Shown: piece by piece, positions 26,303 through 35,166 of the stretch
Layout: each line of letters starts with the position of its first letter
How positions within the stretch are numbered: the stretch's first letter is position 1
From: Hasllibacter halocynthiae
GTDB lineage: Bacteria; Pseudomonadota; Alphaproteobacteria; Rhodobacterales; Rhodobacteraceae
Assembly: GCF_003003095.1 (NCBI RefSeq)
Contig: NZ_PVTT01000002.1
Coordinates: forward strand, 558,001 to 622,000
Direction: 5' to 3'
Length of the DNA stretch: 64,000 nt
The notes under the pieces: generated by a model
The model's input: the letters and a program-made list of their open reading frames with translations, nothing else
Databases searched by the model: none
What the model was told of the DNA's origin: nothing
Translations under genes and position numbers: made by a program

Positions 26303-26925
26303 CGCGCAGGCTCGCCCCCGGACGCCTGGTGATCGCCACGCACAACTCGGGAAAGCTGCGCGAGATCGCCGCCCTCCTCGCCCCCCACGGGATCGAGGCC
26401 GCGGGCGCCGCCGCGCTCGGCCTCGCCGAACCCGCTGAGACCGAGGGGACCTTCGAGGGCAACGCCCGCATCAAGGCCCTCGCCGCGGCGTCGGCCACCG
26501 GGCTGCCCGCCCTCTCGGACGATTCGGGGATCGAGATCGAGGCGCTCGGCGGCGCGCCGGGCGTCCGCACCGCCGACTGGGCCGAGACCGGGACCGGCGC
26601 GGACCAGAGCGCCCGCCGCGACTTCACCGCGGCGATGGCCCGCGCCCACGACGCCATCCTCGCCGCCGGCGCCCCCGCCCCCTGGCCCGCCCGTTTTCGC
26701 GCCACGCTCTGCCTCGCATGGCCGGACGGGCACGACGAGATCGTGGAAGGCCGCGCCGAAGGGCACTTCACCTGGCCCCCCAGGGGCGGGGAGGGCTTCG
26801 GCTTCGATCCCGTCTTCACCCCCCTCGGCCACGACCGCACCTTCGGCGAGATGCCTCCCGAGGAGAAGGAGCCGCTGACCCATCGCGCGGACGCGTTCGC
26901 CAAGCTGAAGGCCCTCCTGCCCTGA
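26299..26925 (+). CDS. rdgB: XTP/dITP diphosphatase (HAM1/RdgB)
   Basis: House-cleaning pyrophosphatase that removes dITP/XTP from the nucleotide pool, 208 residues. Motifs: [12 protein letters not shown] (12-23), the Mg-binding [11 protein letters not shown] and [19 protein letters not shown] (about 70-90), and [12 protein letters not shown] with [20 protein letters not shown] near the C-terminus. GTG 26299 overlaps the rph stop. Its TGA overlaps a CTG that appears to start hemW. Confidence 0.97.
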   Translation: MTRRLAPGRLVIATHNSGKLREIAALLAPHGIEAAGAAALGLAEPAETEGTFEGNARIKALAAASATGLPALSDDSGIEIEALGGAPGVRTADWAETGTGADQSARRDFTAAMARAHDAILAAGAPAPWPARFRATLCLAWPDGHDEIVEGRAEGHFTWPPRGGEGFGFDPVFTPLGHDRTFGEMPPEEKEPLTHRADAFAKLKALLP

Positions 26926-28046
26926 CGGACGCGCTCGCCCTCTATCTCCATTGGCCCTTCTGCGCGGCCAAGTGCCCCTATTGCGACTTCAACTCGCATG
27001 TCGCCCCGCCCCCGGACGAGGATCGCTGGGCCGCCGCCTTCGAGCTTGAGATCGCGCGGCACCGCGCCCTCGTCGGCCCCCGCGACCTGACTTCCGTGTT
27101 CTTCGGCGGCGGCACCCCGTCGCTCATGTCGCCCCGTCTCGTCGCGCGCATCCTGCGCGCCGCCGACCGCGCCTGGGGCATCGGCGAGGGCACCGAGATC
27201 ACGCTGGAGGCGAACCCCACCTCCTCCGAGGCGGGCCGCTTCCGCGGCTACCGCGACGCGGGCGTGAACCGCCTCTCCATCGGCGTGCAGAGCCTTCGGG
27301 ATCCCGACCTGAGGCGGCTCGGCCGCCTCCACTCGGCCGCCGAAGCCCTGCGGACCATCGAGATCGCCAGCCGATCCTTCGACCGTACCTCGTTCGATCT
27401 GATCTACGCCCGCCAGGATCAGACCCCCGAGGCCTGGAGAATAGAGCTGGAACAGGCACTTAGCCTGAACCCCTCGCACCTCGCCCTCTATCAGCTCACG
27501 ATCGAGGCCGGGACCGCGTTCGGCGCGCGGTTCGACGCGGGCAAGCTTCCCGGCCTGCCTGGCGACGACCGCGCGGCCGACCTCTGGCACCTCACCCAGG
27601 AGGTGACGCAGGCCCATGGCCTGCCCGCCTACGAAATCTCGAACCACGCCCGCCCAGGCGCGGAGAGCCGGCACAACCTGACCTACTGGCGCGGCGGCGA
27701 CTGGGCCGGGATCGGCCCCGGCGCGCATGGCCGCCTCACGCTGGACGGGCGACGGATCGCGACGGAGACGCCCCTCGCCCCTGGCGAGTGGCTCCACGCC
27801 GCCGAAGCCGGGCGCGCGACCGTACACCTGCCCGAGGACGAGCCGGCCGAGATCCTCCTGATGATGGGCCTGCGCCTGCGCGAGGGGGTCGACCTCGCCC
27901 GCTACGACGCCTTGGGCGGTCCCCCCCTCGCCTGCCTGCCCGAGTTGATCGGGGACGGCCTCCTGCGCCGCGAAGGCGACCGCCTTAGCCTGACCGATGA
28001 GGGCCGCCCGCTTCTGAACGCGATCCTCTCGCGGCTACTCGCCTAG
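26922..28046 (+). CDS. hemW: Radical SAM protein HemW (HemN-like, heme chaperone), apparent CTG start
   Basis: Radical SAM protein of about 374 residues. The iron-sulfur motif is CAAKCPYC (CxxxCxxC) near residue 14, preceded by the family N-terminus LYLHWPF. FFGGGTPSLMSP and LEANPTSSE mark the SAM-binding region, and GVNRLSIGVQSL is diagnostic. HemW is a heme-binding chaperone rather than coproporphyrinogen oxidase. No ATG, GTG or TTG exists in frame near the N-terminus; a CTG at 26922-26924, overlapping the rdgB TGA (CTGA), gives the expected protein with GAAGG 10 bases upstream. Its 3' end overlaps parB (convergent) by 12 bases. Confidence 0.93.
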   Translation: MTDALALYLHWPFCAAKCPYCDFNSHVAPPPDEDRWAAAFELEIARHRALVGPRDLTSVFFGGGTPSLMSPRLVARILRAADRAWGIGEGTEITLEANPTSSEAGRFRGYRDAGVNRLSIGVQSLRDPDLRRLGRLHSAAEALRTIEIASRSFDRTSFDLIYARQDQTPEAWRIELEQALSLNPSHLALYQLTIEAGTAFGARFDAGKLPGLPGDDRAADLWHLTQEVTQAHGLPAYEISNHARPGAESRHNLTYWRGGDWAGIGPGAHGRLTLDGRRIATETPLAPGEWLHAAEAGRATVHLPEDEPAEILLMMGLRLREGVDLARYDALGGPPLACLPELIGDGLLRREGDRLSLTDEGRPLLNAILSRLLA

Positions 28047-28916
28047 GCTGAACACGCCGAGATGGGCGACGAGGTCGTCCAGCGCGCCCATCCCGTCATA
28101 GTGGATCACCACCCGGCCATTGTCGTCCTTGCCCGTCTCGACCTCGACCTTCATCCCGAGGGCGCCCGACAGCTCCTCCTCCAAGGCGATGACGTCCGCG
28201 TCCTTCCGCTTCGTGATCCCCTGCCCGCCGCGCTTGGCGGTGCCGCCGCCGCCCGCGGCCTTGGCCTTGGCCTCCAACTGCCTGACCGACCAGCCCTTCG
28301 TCGCCGCGTCATGCGCGAGGATCGTCGCGTTCTCGTTCCCCGCCAGCACCCGCGCGTGCCCCATCGAGAGCTGCCCGTCGCGCACCATGTGCTGCACCGG
28401 CCCCGGCAGGTTCAGAAGCCGCAGGAGGTTCGCCAGATGGCTGCGCGACTTTCCCATCGCCTCGGCCAGCTGCTCCTGCGTGTGGCCGAACCGGTCCATC
28501 AGCGCACGGTAGCCCGCCGCCTCCTCTAAGGGGTTCAGGTCCGCGCGCTGGACGTTCTCGATGATCGCCACCTCCAGCACCTCGGTGTCGTCGAACTCGC
28601 GCACGACGACGGGCAGCTCGTGGACCTGCGCGCGCTGGGCCGCGCGCCACCGGCGCTCGCCCGCGACGATCTCATAGCCCTCGCCCTTGGCGCGCACGAT
28701 CAGGGGCTGGATCACGCCCTTCGACCGGATCGACGCGGCGAGCTCCTCCAATGCGTCCTCGTCGAAGCGTCGCCGGGGCTGGTCGGGGTTCGGCACGATC
28801 CGTTCGATGGCCACCACCCGGTCGGGCCGGGCCGGCACGCCGTCCGGCCCGGCATCCGGGATATCCGCCATCAGGGCCGAAAGCCCCCGCCCCAGCCCGC
28901 GTTTCCGTTCGCTCAC
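28035..28916 (-). CDS. parB: Chromosome-partitioning protein ParB
   Basis: CTP-dependent DNA clamp that loads at parS and spreads over the origin region, 293 residues. The N-terminal ParA-activating peptide is RKRGLGRGLSALMAD, followed by the CTPase/ParB-N domain with PNPDQPRRRFDEDALEELA, the C-motif GERRWRAAQ and the ENVQRADLNPLEEA segment. The helix-turn-helix contains TQEQLAEAMGKSRSHLANLLRLL (split). The C-terminal dimer domain begins around residue 235. GTG 28916 makes a GTGA overlap with parA. Its targets are the two parS sites 1.3 and 3.0 kb upstream. Confidence 0.97.
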   Translation of the reverse strand: MSERKRGLGRGLSALMADIPDAGPDGVPARPDRVVAIERIVPNPDQPRRRFDEDALEELAASIRSKGVIQPLIVRAKGEGYEIVAGERRWRAAQRAQVHELPVVVREFDDTEVLEVAIIENVQRADLNPLEEAAGYRALMDRFGHTQEQLAEAMGKSRSHLANLLRLLNLPGPVQHMVRDGQLSMGHARVLAGNENATILAHDAATKGWSVRQLEAKAKAAGGGGTAKRGGQGITKRKDADVIALEEELSGALGMKVEVETGKDDNGRVVIHYDGMGALDDLVAHLGVFSLGE

Positions 28917-29689
28917 GCCGCGTCCTCCGTCCATCCGTGCCGCTTCAGCATCTCCGCCGCGAGGGCCTTGTAGGCCCGGCTGCCGACTGAGAGGGGGTCG
29001 TATTCGGTGATCGGCTGGGCGAAGCTGGGCGCCTCGCTCAGCCGGACGTTGCGGGGGATGCGGGTGCCGAAGACCAGATCGCCCATCGCAGCCCGGACGT
29101 CCTGCTCGACCTGCCGCGCGAGGTTGTTGCGGCCGTCGAACATCGTCAGGACGACGCCCTCGATCCGCAGCGCGGGATTGGGCCCCTCGCGCACCGTACG
29201 AACCGTCCGCATCAGCTGCGAGAGGCCTTCCAACGCGTAGAATTCAGACTGCAGCGGGATCAGGACCGATCCCGCCGCCGTCAGCGCGTTCAACGTCAGA
29301 AGGTTTAGCGAGGGCGGGCAGTCGAGGAGGACGTAGTCGTCCGTGGTCGCGGACAGAGCATCCGCCAGAAGATGCAGGCGCCGCCGCTCGCCCATCAGCT
29401 CGACGTCGGCCGAGGAGAGGTCGCCCGTCCCGGTGACGATGCGCAGGTTCGCCGTTCCGGTCCCGACGATGCAATCCCCGAGGTCCGCCCCCTCGACCAG
29501 AAGGTCGTATGTCGTCAGGTCGCGATCCTCCGGCATTACCCCGAGGCCCGTCGAAGCGTTGCCCTGCGGATCCAGGTCGATCACCAGGACCGACCGCCCC
29601 TCCCCAGCCAGTGCGGCGCCGAGGCTGATCGTCGTCGTGGTCTTTCCGACGCCGCCCTTCTGATTGGTGATCGCGACCACACGGCTCAT
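28913..29689 (-). CDS. parA: Chromosome-partitioning ATPase ParA (Soj)
   Basis: Deviant Walker ATPase that moves ParB-parS complexes, 258 residues. Deviant Walker A KGGVGKTT with the signature Lys11 lies at 11-18, Walker A' is VIDLDPQGNAS (36-46), and Walker B is YVLLDCPPSLN. The C-terminal helix positions Arg/Lys for non-specific DNA binding. The ATG at 29689 directly abuts the rsmG TGA. Part of the operon mnmE-mnmG-rsmG-parA-parB. Confidence 0.97.
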   Translation of the reverse strand: MSRVVAITNQKGGVGKTTTTISLGAALAGEGRSVLVIDLDPQGNASTGLGVMPEDRDLTTYDLLVEGADLGDCIVGTGTANLRIVTGTGDLSSADVELMGERRRLHLLADALSATTDDYVLLDCPPSLNLLTLNALTAAGSVLIPLQSEFYALEGLSQLMRTVRTVREGPNPALRIEGVVLTMFDGRNNLARQVEQDVRAAMGDLVFGTRIPRNVRLSEAPSFAQPITEYDPLSVGSRAYKALAAEMLKRHGWTEDAA

Positions 29690-30259
29690 TCAACGCATCC
29701 TGTCCAGAACGAGGATCCGGCCGTCCCCGGATGTCGCAGTGGGATAGTCCCGAAGTTCGAACGCGTCGAGATCGTCGTTCGCCTCTTCGACCTCTTCCCG
29801 CCAACGCCGCCCCTTCTGCAGGATCGCCCGTCCCCCGACCCGGAGGTGCCGGCGAAGAAGCGGGATCGTCCGCACCAGGGGTGCGAAGGCGCGCGCGGTG
29901 ACGACGTCGGCGTCCTGCGGTGCCAGGTCCTCCAACCGCTCGGCACGGATCTCGACGTTCAGAGACAACTCCCGCGCAACCGCATTCAGGAACGCGGCCT
30001 TCCGGCGATCGGCCTCGACGCCGACATGGTGGAGGCCGGGCATGGCGATCGTCATGGGAACGAGGGGGATTCCGCCGCCCGATCCGAAGTCGACATGGCG
30101 CTCCGCGCCGCCGGGGACATAGGTCAGCGGCTCCAACCCGTCTGCGAAATGCCGCGTCTCGAACGCGTTTAGATCGGACGGTGCGAAGAGCTGTATCCTG
30201 GGGTTCCAACGGTGGACGAGGTCGGCGTATCGCTGAATTGTTCCACGTGGAACATTCAT
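29690..30259 (-). CDS. rsmG: 16S rRNA (guanine527-N7)-methyltransferase RsmG (GidB)
   Basis: SAM-dependent methyltransferase acting on G527 of 16S rRNA, 189 residues. Motif I is DFGSGGGIP (57-65), followed by VGVEADRRKAAFL (acidic ligand of SAM) and VTARAFAPL. The N-terminus MNVPRGT is encoded through a perfect parS palindrome. The start overlaps the mnmG stop by one base (TGATG), and the stop abuts parA. Slightly short compared with E. coli (207), as in other alphaproteobacteria. Confidence 0.95.
   Translation of the reverse strand: MNVPRGTIQRYADLVHRWNPRIQLFAPSDLNAFETRHFADGLEPLTYVPGGAERHVDFGSGGGIPLVPMTIAMPGLHHVGVEADRRKAAFLNAVARELSLNVEIRAERLEDLAPQDADVVTARAFAPLVRTIPLLRRHLRVGGRAILQKGRRWREEVEEANDDLDAFELRDYPTATSGDGRILVLDRMR
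30239..30254. other. parS site (perfect palindrome) inside rsmG
   Basis: TGTTCCACGTGGAACA, a perfect 16-bp palindrome identical to the classical ParB recognition form, covering codons 2-7 of rsmG. ParB binding is established knowledge for this motif; the location inside the gene is seen directly. Confidence 0.95.
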
Positions 30260-31959
30260 CAGGCGGCCTTGCGGATCGCCGCCATGATTCGGGCAACCGC
30301 GGTGGGCGTCATCCCCGGGATGCGCTGAACGTCTTCCAAGGTCTTCGGGGCCGACCGCGTCAGCTTCTCGCGAAGCTCGCCCGAGAGGCCGGGGAGGTCG
30401 AAGTCGATCCCGACGGGTATGGCGACGTCCCGATCCCGCCGCGCAGCCTCCACCGCACGCGCTTGGCGTTCGAGATAAGGCCGATAGAGGCGCTCCGCCT
30501 CCTGAGCGATCCGCTCGCCGCGGCCTATCCCCTTTCCTTCGCGGATACGCCGCCGACGATCCGTGACAGCCACCCTTTCCGCCTCGGTGACGAGGCCGGC
30601 CGCCCCGGCGATCTCGGTCAGCCGTTCGTCCGCGTTGTCGGGCCGAAGCGACAAGCGGAACTCGGCCCGGCTTGTGAACATCCGGTAGGGCTCGGTCACG
30701 CCGCGTGTAGTCAGGTCATCGACGAGGACGCCGAGATAGGCCTGATCTCGCCCGAGCACGAGCGGATCGTGGCCCGCCACACGAAGGGCCGCGTTAGCCC
30801 CGGCCAGAAGCCCCTGCGCCGCGGCCTCCTCGTAGCCGGTCGTGCCGTTGATCTGCCCGGCGAGGTAGAGGCCGGGCACCTCGCGCGCCTCCAAGGTCGG
30901 CGCGAGGGCGGTCGGCTGGATGAAGTCGTATTCGACGGCATAGCCAGACTGGAGGATCTCGGCCGCTTCGAGCCCTTCGATTGTCCGGACGTAGGATCGC
31001 TGCACGTCCTCGGGCAGCGAGGTGCTGATGCCGTTGGGATAGATCCACCCCGTCTCCCGGCTCTCGGGTTCGAGGAAGACGTTGTGCGAGGTGCGATCCG
31101 CGAAGCGGACGACCTTGTCCTCGATGGAGGGGCAGTAGCGCGGGCCGATGCTGTCGATCCGCCCGCCATACATCGCCGAGCGGTCGAGATTGTCCGCAAC
31201 GATCTCGTGCGTCCGGGGGTTGGTCTGGGTGATGCCGCAGGCGACCTGTTCGCACCGGATGCGGTCTGTCCCGAAGGACAGGAACACCGGATCGGGGTCG
31301 GAGGGCTGTGTCGCGACGCGCGGCCAGTCGATCGTCCGCGCGTCGAGGCGCGGCGGCGTCCCTGTCTTCAGTCGGCCGATCCCCGGAAAGACGTCCCGCA
31401 GCTGCGCGGCGAGAATGCTCGCGCTGTCGTCGCCGATCCGGCCGGCCTCGCGGCTGACGTCGCCGATATGGATTCGCCCGCCGAGGAAGGTGCCCGTGGT
31501 CAGCACGACGGCCGGAGCATGCAGTTCGGACCCGTCCGACAGGGCCACGCCCGCCACCCGTCCGCCGGCCAGGACGAGGCGCGTCACCTCCCCCGCGCGG
31601 AAGGCGAAGGCGGCCGTCCTCACGTAGTCCCGGACGATCCGGGGATAGGCGGCGCGGTCGATCTGGGCGCGGGGGCCCTGCACCGCCGGCCCCTTGCTGG
31701 CGTTCAGCAGGCGGTAGTGGATCGCGGCCCCGTCGGAGAGGCGGGCGGTCACGCCGCCCATGGCGTCCACCTCCCGCAGGAGATGGCTCTTCCCGACCCC
31801 GCCCATGGCAGGATTGCAGGAGAGGGCGCCCCAGTCCCCCTCACGCATCGAGAGGACGAGGGTGCGCGCGCCGGCACGGGCGGCGGCGTCCGCAGCCTCC
31901 AGCCCCGCATGGCCGGCGCCGATCACGATGACGTCGTATGAATGTTCCACGTGAAACAT
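30259..31959 (-). CDS. mnmG: tRNA uridine-5-carboxymethylaminomethyl modification enzyme MnmG (GidA), internally shortened
   Basis: FAD enzyme that, with MnmE, modifies U34 of certain tRNAs. FAD-binding GAGHAG at 14-19, Cys48 in [22 protein letters not shown], the Cys in [16 protein letters not shown], and [19 protein letters not shown] are all intact. Length is 566 rather than the usual 615-630. About 55-60 residues are missing from the C-terminal helical region: between [15 protein letters not shown] and the RPYLERQ helix, the normally conserved segment with the LLxRP motif is absent. Frame is maintained. The N-terminus MFHVEH is written by a parS site. One-base overlap with rsmG; abuts mnmE. 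Confidence 0.94.
   Translation of the reverse strand: MFHVEHSYDVIVIGAGHAGLEAADAAARAGARTLVLSMREGDWGALSCNPAMGGVGKSHLLREVDAMGGVTARLSDGAAIHYRLLNASKGPAVQGPRAQIDRAAYPRIVRDYVRTAAFAFRAGEVTRLVLAGGRVAGVALSDGSELHAPAVVLTTGTFLGGRIHIGDVSREAGRIGDDSASILAAQLRDVFPGIGRLKTGTPPRLDARTIDWPRVATQPSDPDPVFLSFGTDRIRCEQVACGITQTNPRTHEIVADNLDRSAMYGGRIDSIGPRYCPSIEDKVVRFADRTSHNVFLEPESRETGWIYPNGISTSLPEDVQRSYVRTIEGLEAAEILQSGYAVEYDFIQPTALAPTLEAREVPGLYLAGQINGTTGYEEAAAQGLLAGANAALRVAGHDPLVLGRDQAYLGVLVDDLTTRGVTEPYRMFTSRAEFRLSLRPDNADERLTEIAGAAGLVTEAERVAVTDRRRRIREGKGIGRGERIAQEAERLYRPYLERQARAVEAARRDRDVAIPVGIDFDLPGLSGELREKLTRSAPKTLEDVQRIPGMTPTAVARIMAAIRKAA
31943..31958. other. parS site at the start of mnmG
   Basis: TGTTCCACGTGAAACA, the parS 16-mer with one asymmetric base pair, lying over codons 1-6 of mnmG. 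Together with the site at 30239 it gives two ParB loading sites 1.7 kb apart and about 3.2-4.9 kb from the proposed oriC. Confidence 0.93.
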
Positions 31960-33231
31960 CTACTTCCCGATGCAGAAGCTCGCAAACAATCGGTCGAGCA
32001 CGTCCTCCACATCGGTCCGTCCCAGGAGGCGGTCAAGCACGTGGAGCGCGGACCACAGCCCTTCGGCGGCGATCTCCAGCGCGTCGGCTTCGAGGGCGGC
32101 GATGACGGATGCCATGGCCTCGGAGAACGCCGCGAGGAGGTCGGCGTGACGGCGGCGGGCGAAGGTGCCCGAGCTCGCCGCACGTCGCGAAAGCGTCCCG
32201 GCGATGCGGTCCAGAAGGCGGTCGACCCCCTCCCCCGTGAGGCCCGAGACGCCGTCCGGGACGGTGGAGAGGTCGGCCTTGGCCGCGACGAGGATGTCCC
32301 CCGAACGGGGTTCGGGCGCGTCCGGCGGCGGGGGTCCGAGATAGACGCGCAGGTCGGCCTCGGTCGCCACCTCGAGCGCGCGGTCGATGCCGAGACGCTC
32401 GACCCCGTCGGCCTCGCGGATGCCGGCGGTGTCGACGAGGCGCACGGCGAGCCCCCGGAGGTCGAGCGGCACCTCCAGCCGGTCGCGGGTGGTTCCAGCC
32501 TCGGGGCTGACCAACGCGATCTCCCGACCTGCTATCTTGTTGATTAGAGTTGATTTTCCGACGTTCGGCGCGCCGATCAGGGCGACGGTGAACCCGTCGC
32601 GGATCCGTTCTGCGGCGCCGATCCCCCGGCGTTCTACCGCCAGTTCGGCGAGGACGGGGTCGACGATCTCGCGAACCTTCGGGCGGACGTCCTCGGGGAT
32701 GTCGCCATCGTCGAACTCGAGCGAGGCCTCGCACCAGGCGAGGGCTTCGGTCAGCGCGTCCTTCCAGCGCGAGAGGACCGTCTCGGCGTCGCCGCCGGCG
32801 AGGCGCATCGCCTGGCGCCGCTGGGCCTCCGTCTCGGCGTCGAGGAGGTCGCCGAGGCCCTCCACCTCCAGGAGGTCGAGGGTGCCGTTGGCGAAGGCGC
32901 GGCGCGTGAACTCGCCCGGGCCGGCCGGGCGGGCCCCCTGCCCTTCGAGAAGGTCCATCACCCGGTCCGCGATCACGGGGGCGCCGTGAAGGTGCAGCTC
33001 GACCACCGCCTCGCCGGTGAAGGAGGCGCCCGCCTCGAAGCGCAGGACGAGCGGGCGGTCGATAAGCTCGCCATCGTGGCGCAGGTCGCGCAGCCCGGCG
33101 CGACGCGGCGGCGGCAGAGGGCCGCACAGCGCCTCGGCCATCGCGGCGGCATCGGGCCCCGACAGCCGCAGGACGGCGACGCCGGCCTTCCCCCGGGCCG
33201 TGGCCAGGGCGAAGATCGTGTCGCCGCCCAT
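31960..33231 (-). CDS. mnmE: tRNA modification GTPase MnmE (TrmE)
   Basis: G protein partner of MnmG, 423 residues. The N-terminal tetrahydrofolate-binding domain spans 1-115 (TGEAVVELHLHG, PGEFTRRAFANGTLDL). A helical domain follows, with the inserted G domain at about 210-355: P-loop GAPNVGKS (220-227), TTRD switch I, DTAG switch II. The usual NKxD specificity motif reads AKAD (Asn replaced by Ala), a deviation seen in some alphaproteobacteria. The C-terminal FCIGK carries the catalytic Cys. Starts 4 bases after the rho stop and abuts mnmG. Confidence 0.96.
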   Translation of the reverse strand: MGGDTIFALATARGKAGVAVLRLSGPDAAAMAEALCGPLPPPRRAGLRDLRHDGELIDRPLVLRFEAGASFTGEAVVELHLHGAPVIADRVMDLLEGQGARPAGPGEFTRRAFANGTLDLLEVEGLGDLLDAETEAQRRQAMRLAGGDAETVLSRWKDALTEALAWCEASLEFDDGDIPEDVRPKVREIVDPVLAELAVERRGIGAAERIRDGFTVALIGAPNVGKSTLINKIAGREIALVSPEAGTTRDRLEVPLDLRGLAVRLVDTAGIREADGVERLGIDRALEVATEADLRVYLGPPPPDAPEPRSGDILVAAKADLSTVPDGVSGLTGEGVDRLLDRIAGTLSRRAASSGTFARRRHADLLAAFSEAMASVIAALEADALEIAAEGLWSALHVLDRLLGRTDVEDVLDRLFASFCIGK

Positions 33232-33235
33232 GGCC

Positions 33236-34570
33236 TCAGGTGTTCATGGAGTCGAAGAAGTCAGCGTTGGTCTTGGTCTGCTTCAGCTTGCCGATCAGGA
33301 ACTCCATCGCGTCCATCGTGCCCATCGGGTTCAGGATGCGGCGCAGGACGAAGGTCTTCTGCAGGTCCTTCGGGTCGATCAGCAGATCCTCCTTCCGGGT
33401 GCCGGACTTGAGGATGTCCATCGCCGGGAACACGCGCTTGTCAGCCACCTTGCGGTCGAGGATGATCTCGGAGTTGCCGGTTCCCTTGAACTCCTCGAAG
33501 ATGACCTCGTCCATGCGGGAGCCGGTGTCGATCAGCGCCGTCGCGATGATGGTCAGCGAGCCGCCTTCCTCGATGTTCCGGGCCGCGCCGAAGAAGCGCT
33601 TGGGCCGCTGGAGGGCGTTGGCGTCCACGCCGCCCGTCAGGACCTTGCCCGAGGACGGGACGACCGTGTTGTAGGCGCGGCCCAGCCGGGTGATCGAGTC
33701 GAGCAGGATGACCACGTCGCGCTTGTGCTCGATCAGGCGCTTGGCCTTCTCGATCACCATCTCGGCGACGGCGACGTGGCGGGTCGGCGGCTCGTCGAAG
33801 GTGGAGGAGATCACCTCGCCCTTCACGGTCCGCTGCATGTCGGTCACCTCCTCCGGGCGCTCGTCGATGAGGAGGACGATGAGGTAGCACTCGGGGTGGT
33901 TGGTCTCGATCGACTTGGCGATGTTCTGGAGGAGGACCGTCTTGCCCGTGCGCGGCGGCGCGGTGATCAGCGCGCGCTGGCCCTTTCCGATGGGCGCGAC
34001 GAGGTCGATGATCCGGGCCGAGCGGTCCTTGATGGTGGGATCCTCGATCTCCATCGTCAGCCGCTCGTCGGGGTAGAGGGGCGTGAGGTTGTCGAAGGCG
34101 ACCTTGTGGCGGTTCTTCTCGGGCTTCTCGAAGTTGATCGTCTCGACCTTGGTGAGGGCGAAGTAGTTCTCGCTCTCGCCGGGGTCGCGGATCACGCCCG
34201 TCACGGTGTCGCCCGTCCGCAGCGAGTTCGAGCGGATCATCTCGGGCGAGACGTAGATGTCGTCGGGGCCGGGCAGGTAGTTCGCCTCCGGCGCGCGGAG
34301 GAAGCCGAAGCCGTCCTGCAGCACCTCGAGGACGCCGTTGCCGCCGATGGTCCAGCCGTCCTCGGCCCGCTCCTTGAGGATGGAGAACATCAGCTCCCCC
34401 TTCCTCATGGTCGAGGCGTTCTCGATCTCGAGCTCCTCGGCGTAGTGGACGAGGTCCTTGGGCGAGGTGGCCTTGAGGTCCGAGAGGTTCAGCCGCTCGT
34501 CCACGACGGGGCGCTCGCCGGTTTCCTCGGTCTCGACCTCGCGGTCGATGGTCTGGGTGTCTTCGGTCAT
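33236..34570 (-). CDS. rho: Transcription termination factor Rho
   Basis: Hexameric RNA helicase that ends transcription, 444 residues. The N-terminal domain ([20 protein letters not shown]) is followed by the cold-shock-like primary RNA-binding site [20 protein letters not shown]. Walker [13 protein letters not shown] lies near 203-214, and the ATPase sequence includes [14 protein letters not shown], Walker [17 protein letters not shown] and the Q/R-loops. All sensor residues appear present. First gene of the rho-mnmE-mnmG-rsmG-parA-parB string; 140 bases separate it from hemJ and may hold its promoter. Confidence 0.97.
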   Translation of the reverse strand: MTEDTQTIDREVETEETGERPVVDERLNLSDLKATSPKDLVHYAEELEIENASTMRKGELMFSILKERAEDGWTIGGNGVLEVLQDGFGFLRAPEANYLPGPDDIYVSPEMIRSNSLRTGDTVTGVIRDPGESENYFALTKVETINFEKPEKNRHKVAFDNLTPLYPDERLTMEIEDPTIKDRSARIIDLVAPIGKGQRALITAPPRTGKTVLLQNIAKSIETNHPECYLIVLLIDERPEEVTDMQRTVKGEVISSTFDEPPTRHVAVAEMVIEKAKRLIEHKRDVVILLDSITRLGRAYNTVVPSSGKVLTGGVDANALQRPKRFFGAARNIEEGGSLTIIATALIDTGSRMDEVIFEEFKGTGNSEIILDRKVADKRVFPAMDILKSGTRKEDLLIDPKDLQKTFVLRRILNPMGTMDAMEFLIGKLKQTKTNADFFDSMNT

Positions 34571-34710
34571 GGGTGCTCTCTCGGGACCGGGCGCACCGTC
34601 ACGGCGCGTCGCAGCGGTCCGGGTTTGGGAAGCGACCTTGCGGCCAGGACGGCCGGTCGCGGAAGGGTTAGCCCGTGCGGTGCCGGGGGGTCAAGTCGCC
34701 GTCGCCGGGG

Positions 34711-35166
34711 CTACCAGCGGACGATCACCGACAGGACGATGACGACCAGCAGAAGCGTCGGCACCTCGTTCATGATGCGGTAGGTCCGGCCGTCCCGCGT
34801 GTTCGTGCCGGCGGCGAACTCCTTCCGGCGGGTGGCGAGCCAGCCGTGGAACCAGCTCATCGCGAGGACGGCGGCGGCCTTGGTCCAGGGCCAGAGCTGG
34901 GACCAGTCCACCACGCCCGGCGTCGCGACAAGGAGGAGGCCGAGGACCCAGGTGGCGATCATCGCGGGGTTCATGATCGCCCGCAGGAGCAGCCGCTCCA
35001 TCGTCTGGAACATCTCGTCCGTCTCGGGGCCCAGGTCGCCCACCCGCTCGGCGTGGTAGACGTAGAGGCGCGGCAGGTAGAACAGCGCCGCCATCCAAGC
35101 GATCACCGCGATCACGTGGAAGGCCTTGGTCCAAGGATAGGCCGCCTGGAGGAGATCGAGGAACAT
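34711..35166 (-). CDS. hemJ: Protoporphyrinogen IX oxidase HemJ
   Basis: Four-helix membrane protein of 151 residues that oxidises protoporphyrinogen IX to protoporphyrin IX. The conserved His17 lies in PWTKAFHVIAVIAWMA, and other invariant features are PRLYVYHAE, WPWTKAA (Lys) and SWFHGWLA. The C-terminus RIMNEVPTLLLVVIVLSVIV is typical. In many alphaproteobacteria hemE or hemJ flanks the replication origin; here its start is the left border of the proposed oriC. Confidence 0.93.
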   Translation of the reverse strand: MFLDLLQAAYPWTKAFHVIAVIAWMAALFYLPRLYVYHAERVGDLGPETDEMFQTMERLLLRAIMNPAMIATWVLGLLLVATPGVVDWSQLWPWTKAAAVLAMSWFHGWLATRRKEFAAGTNTRDGRTYRIMNEVPTLLLVVIVLSVIVRW

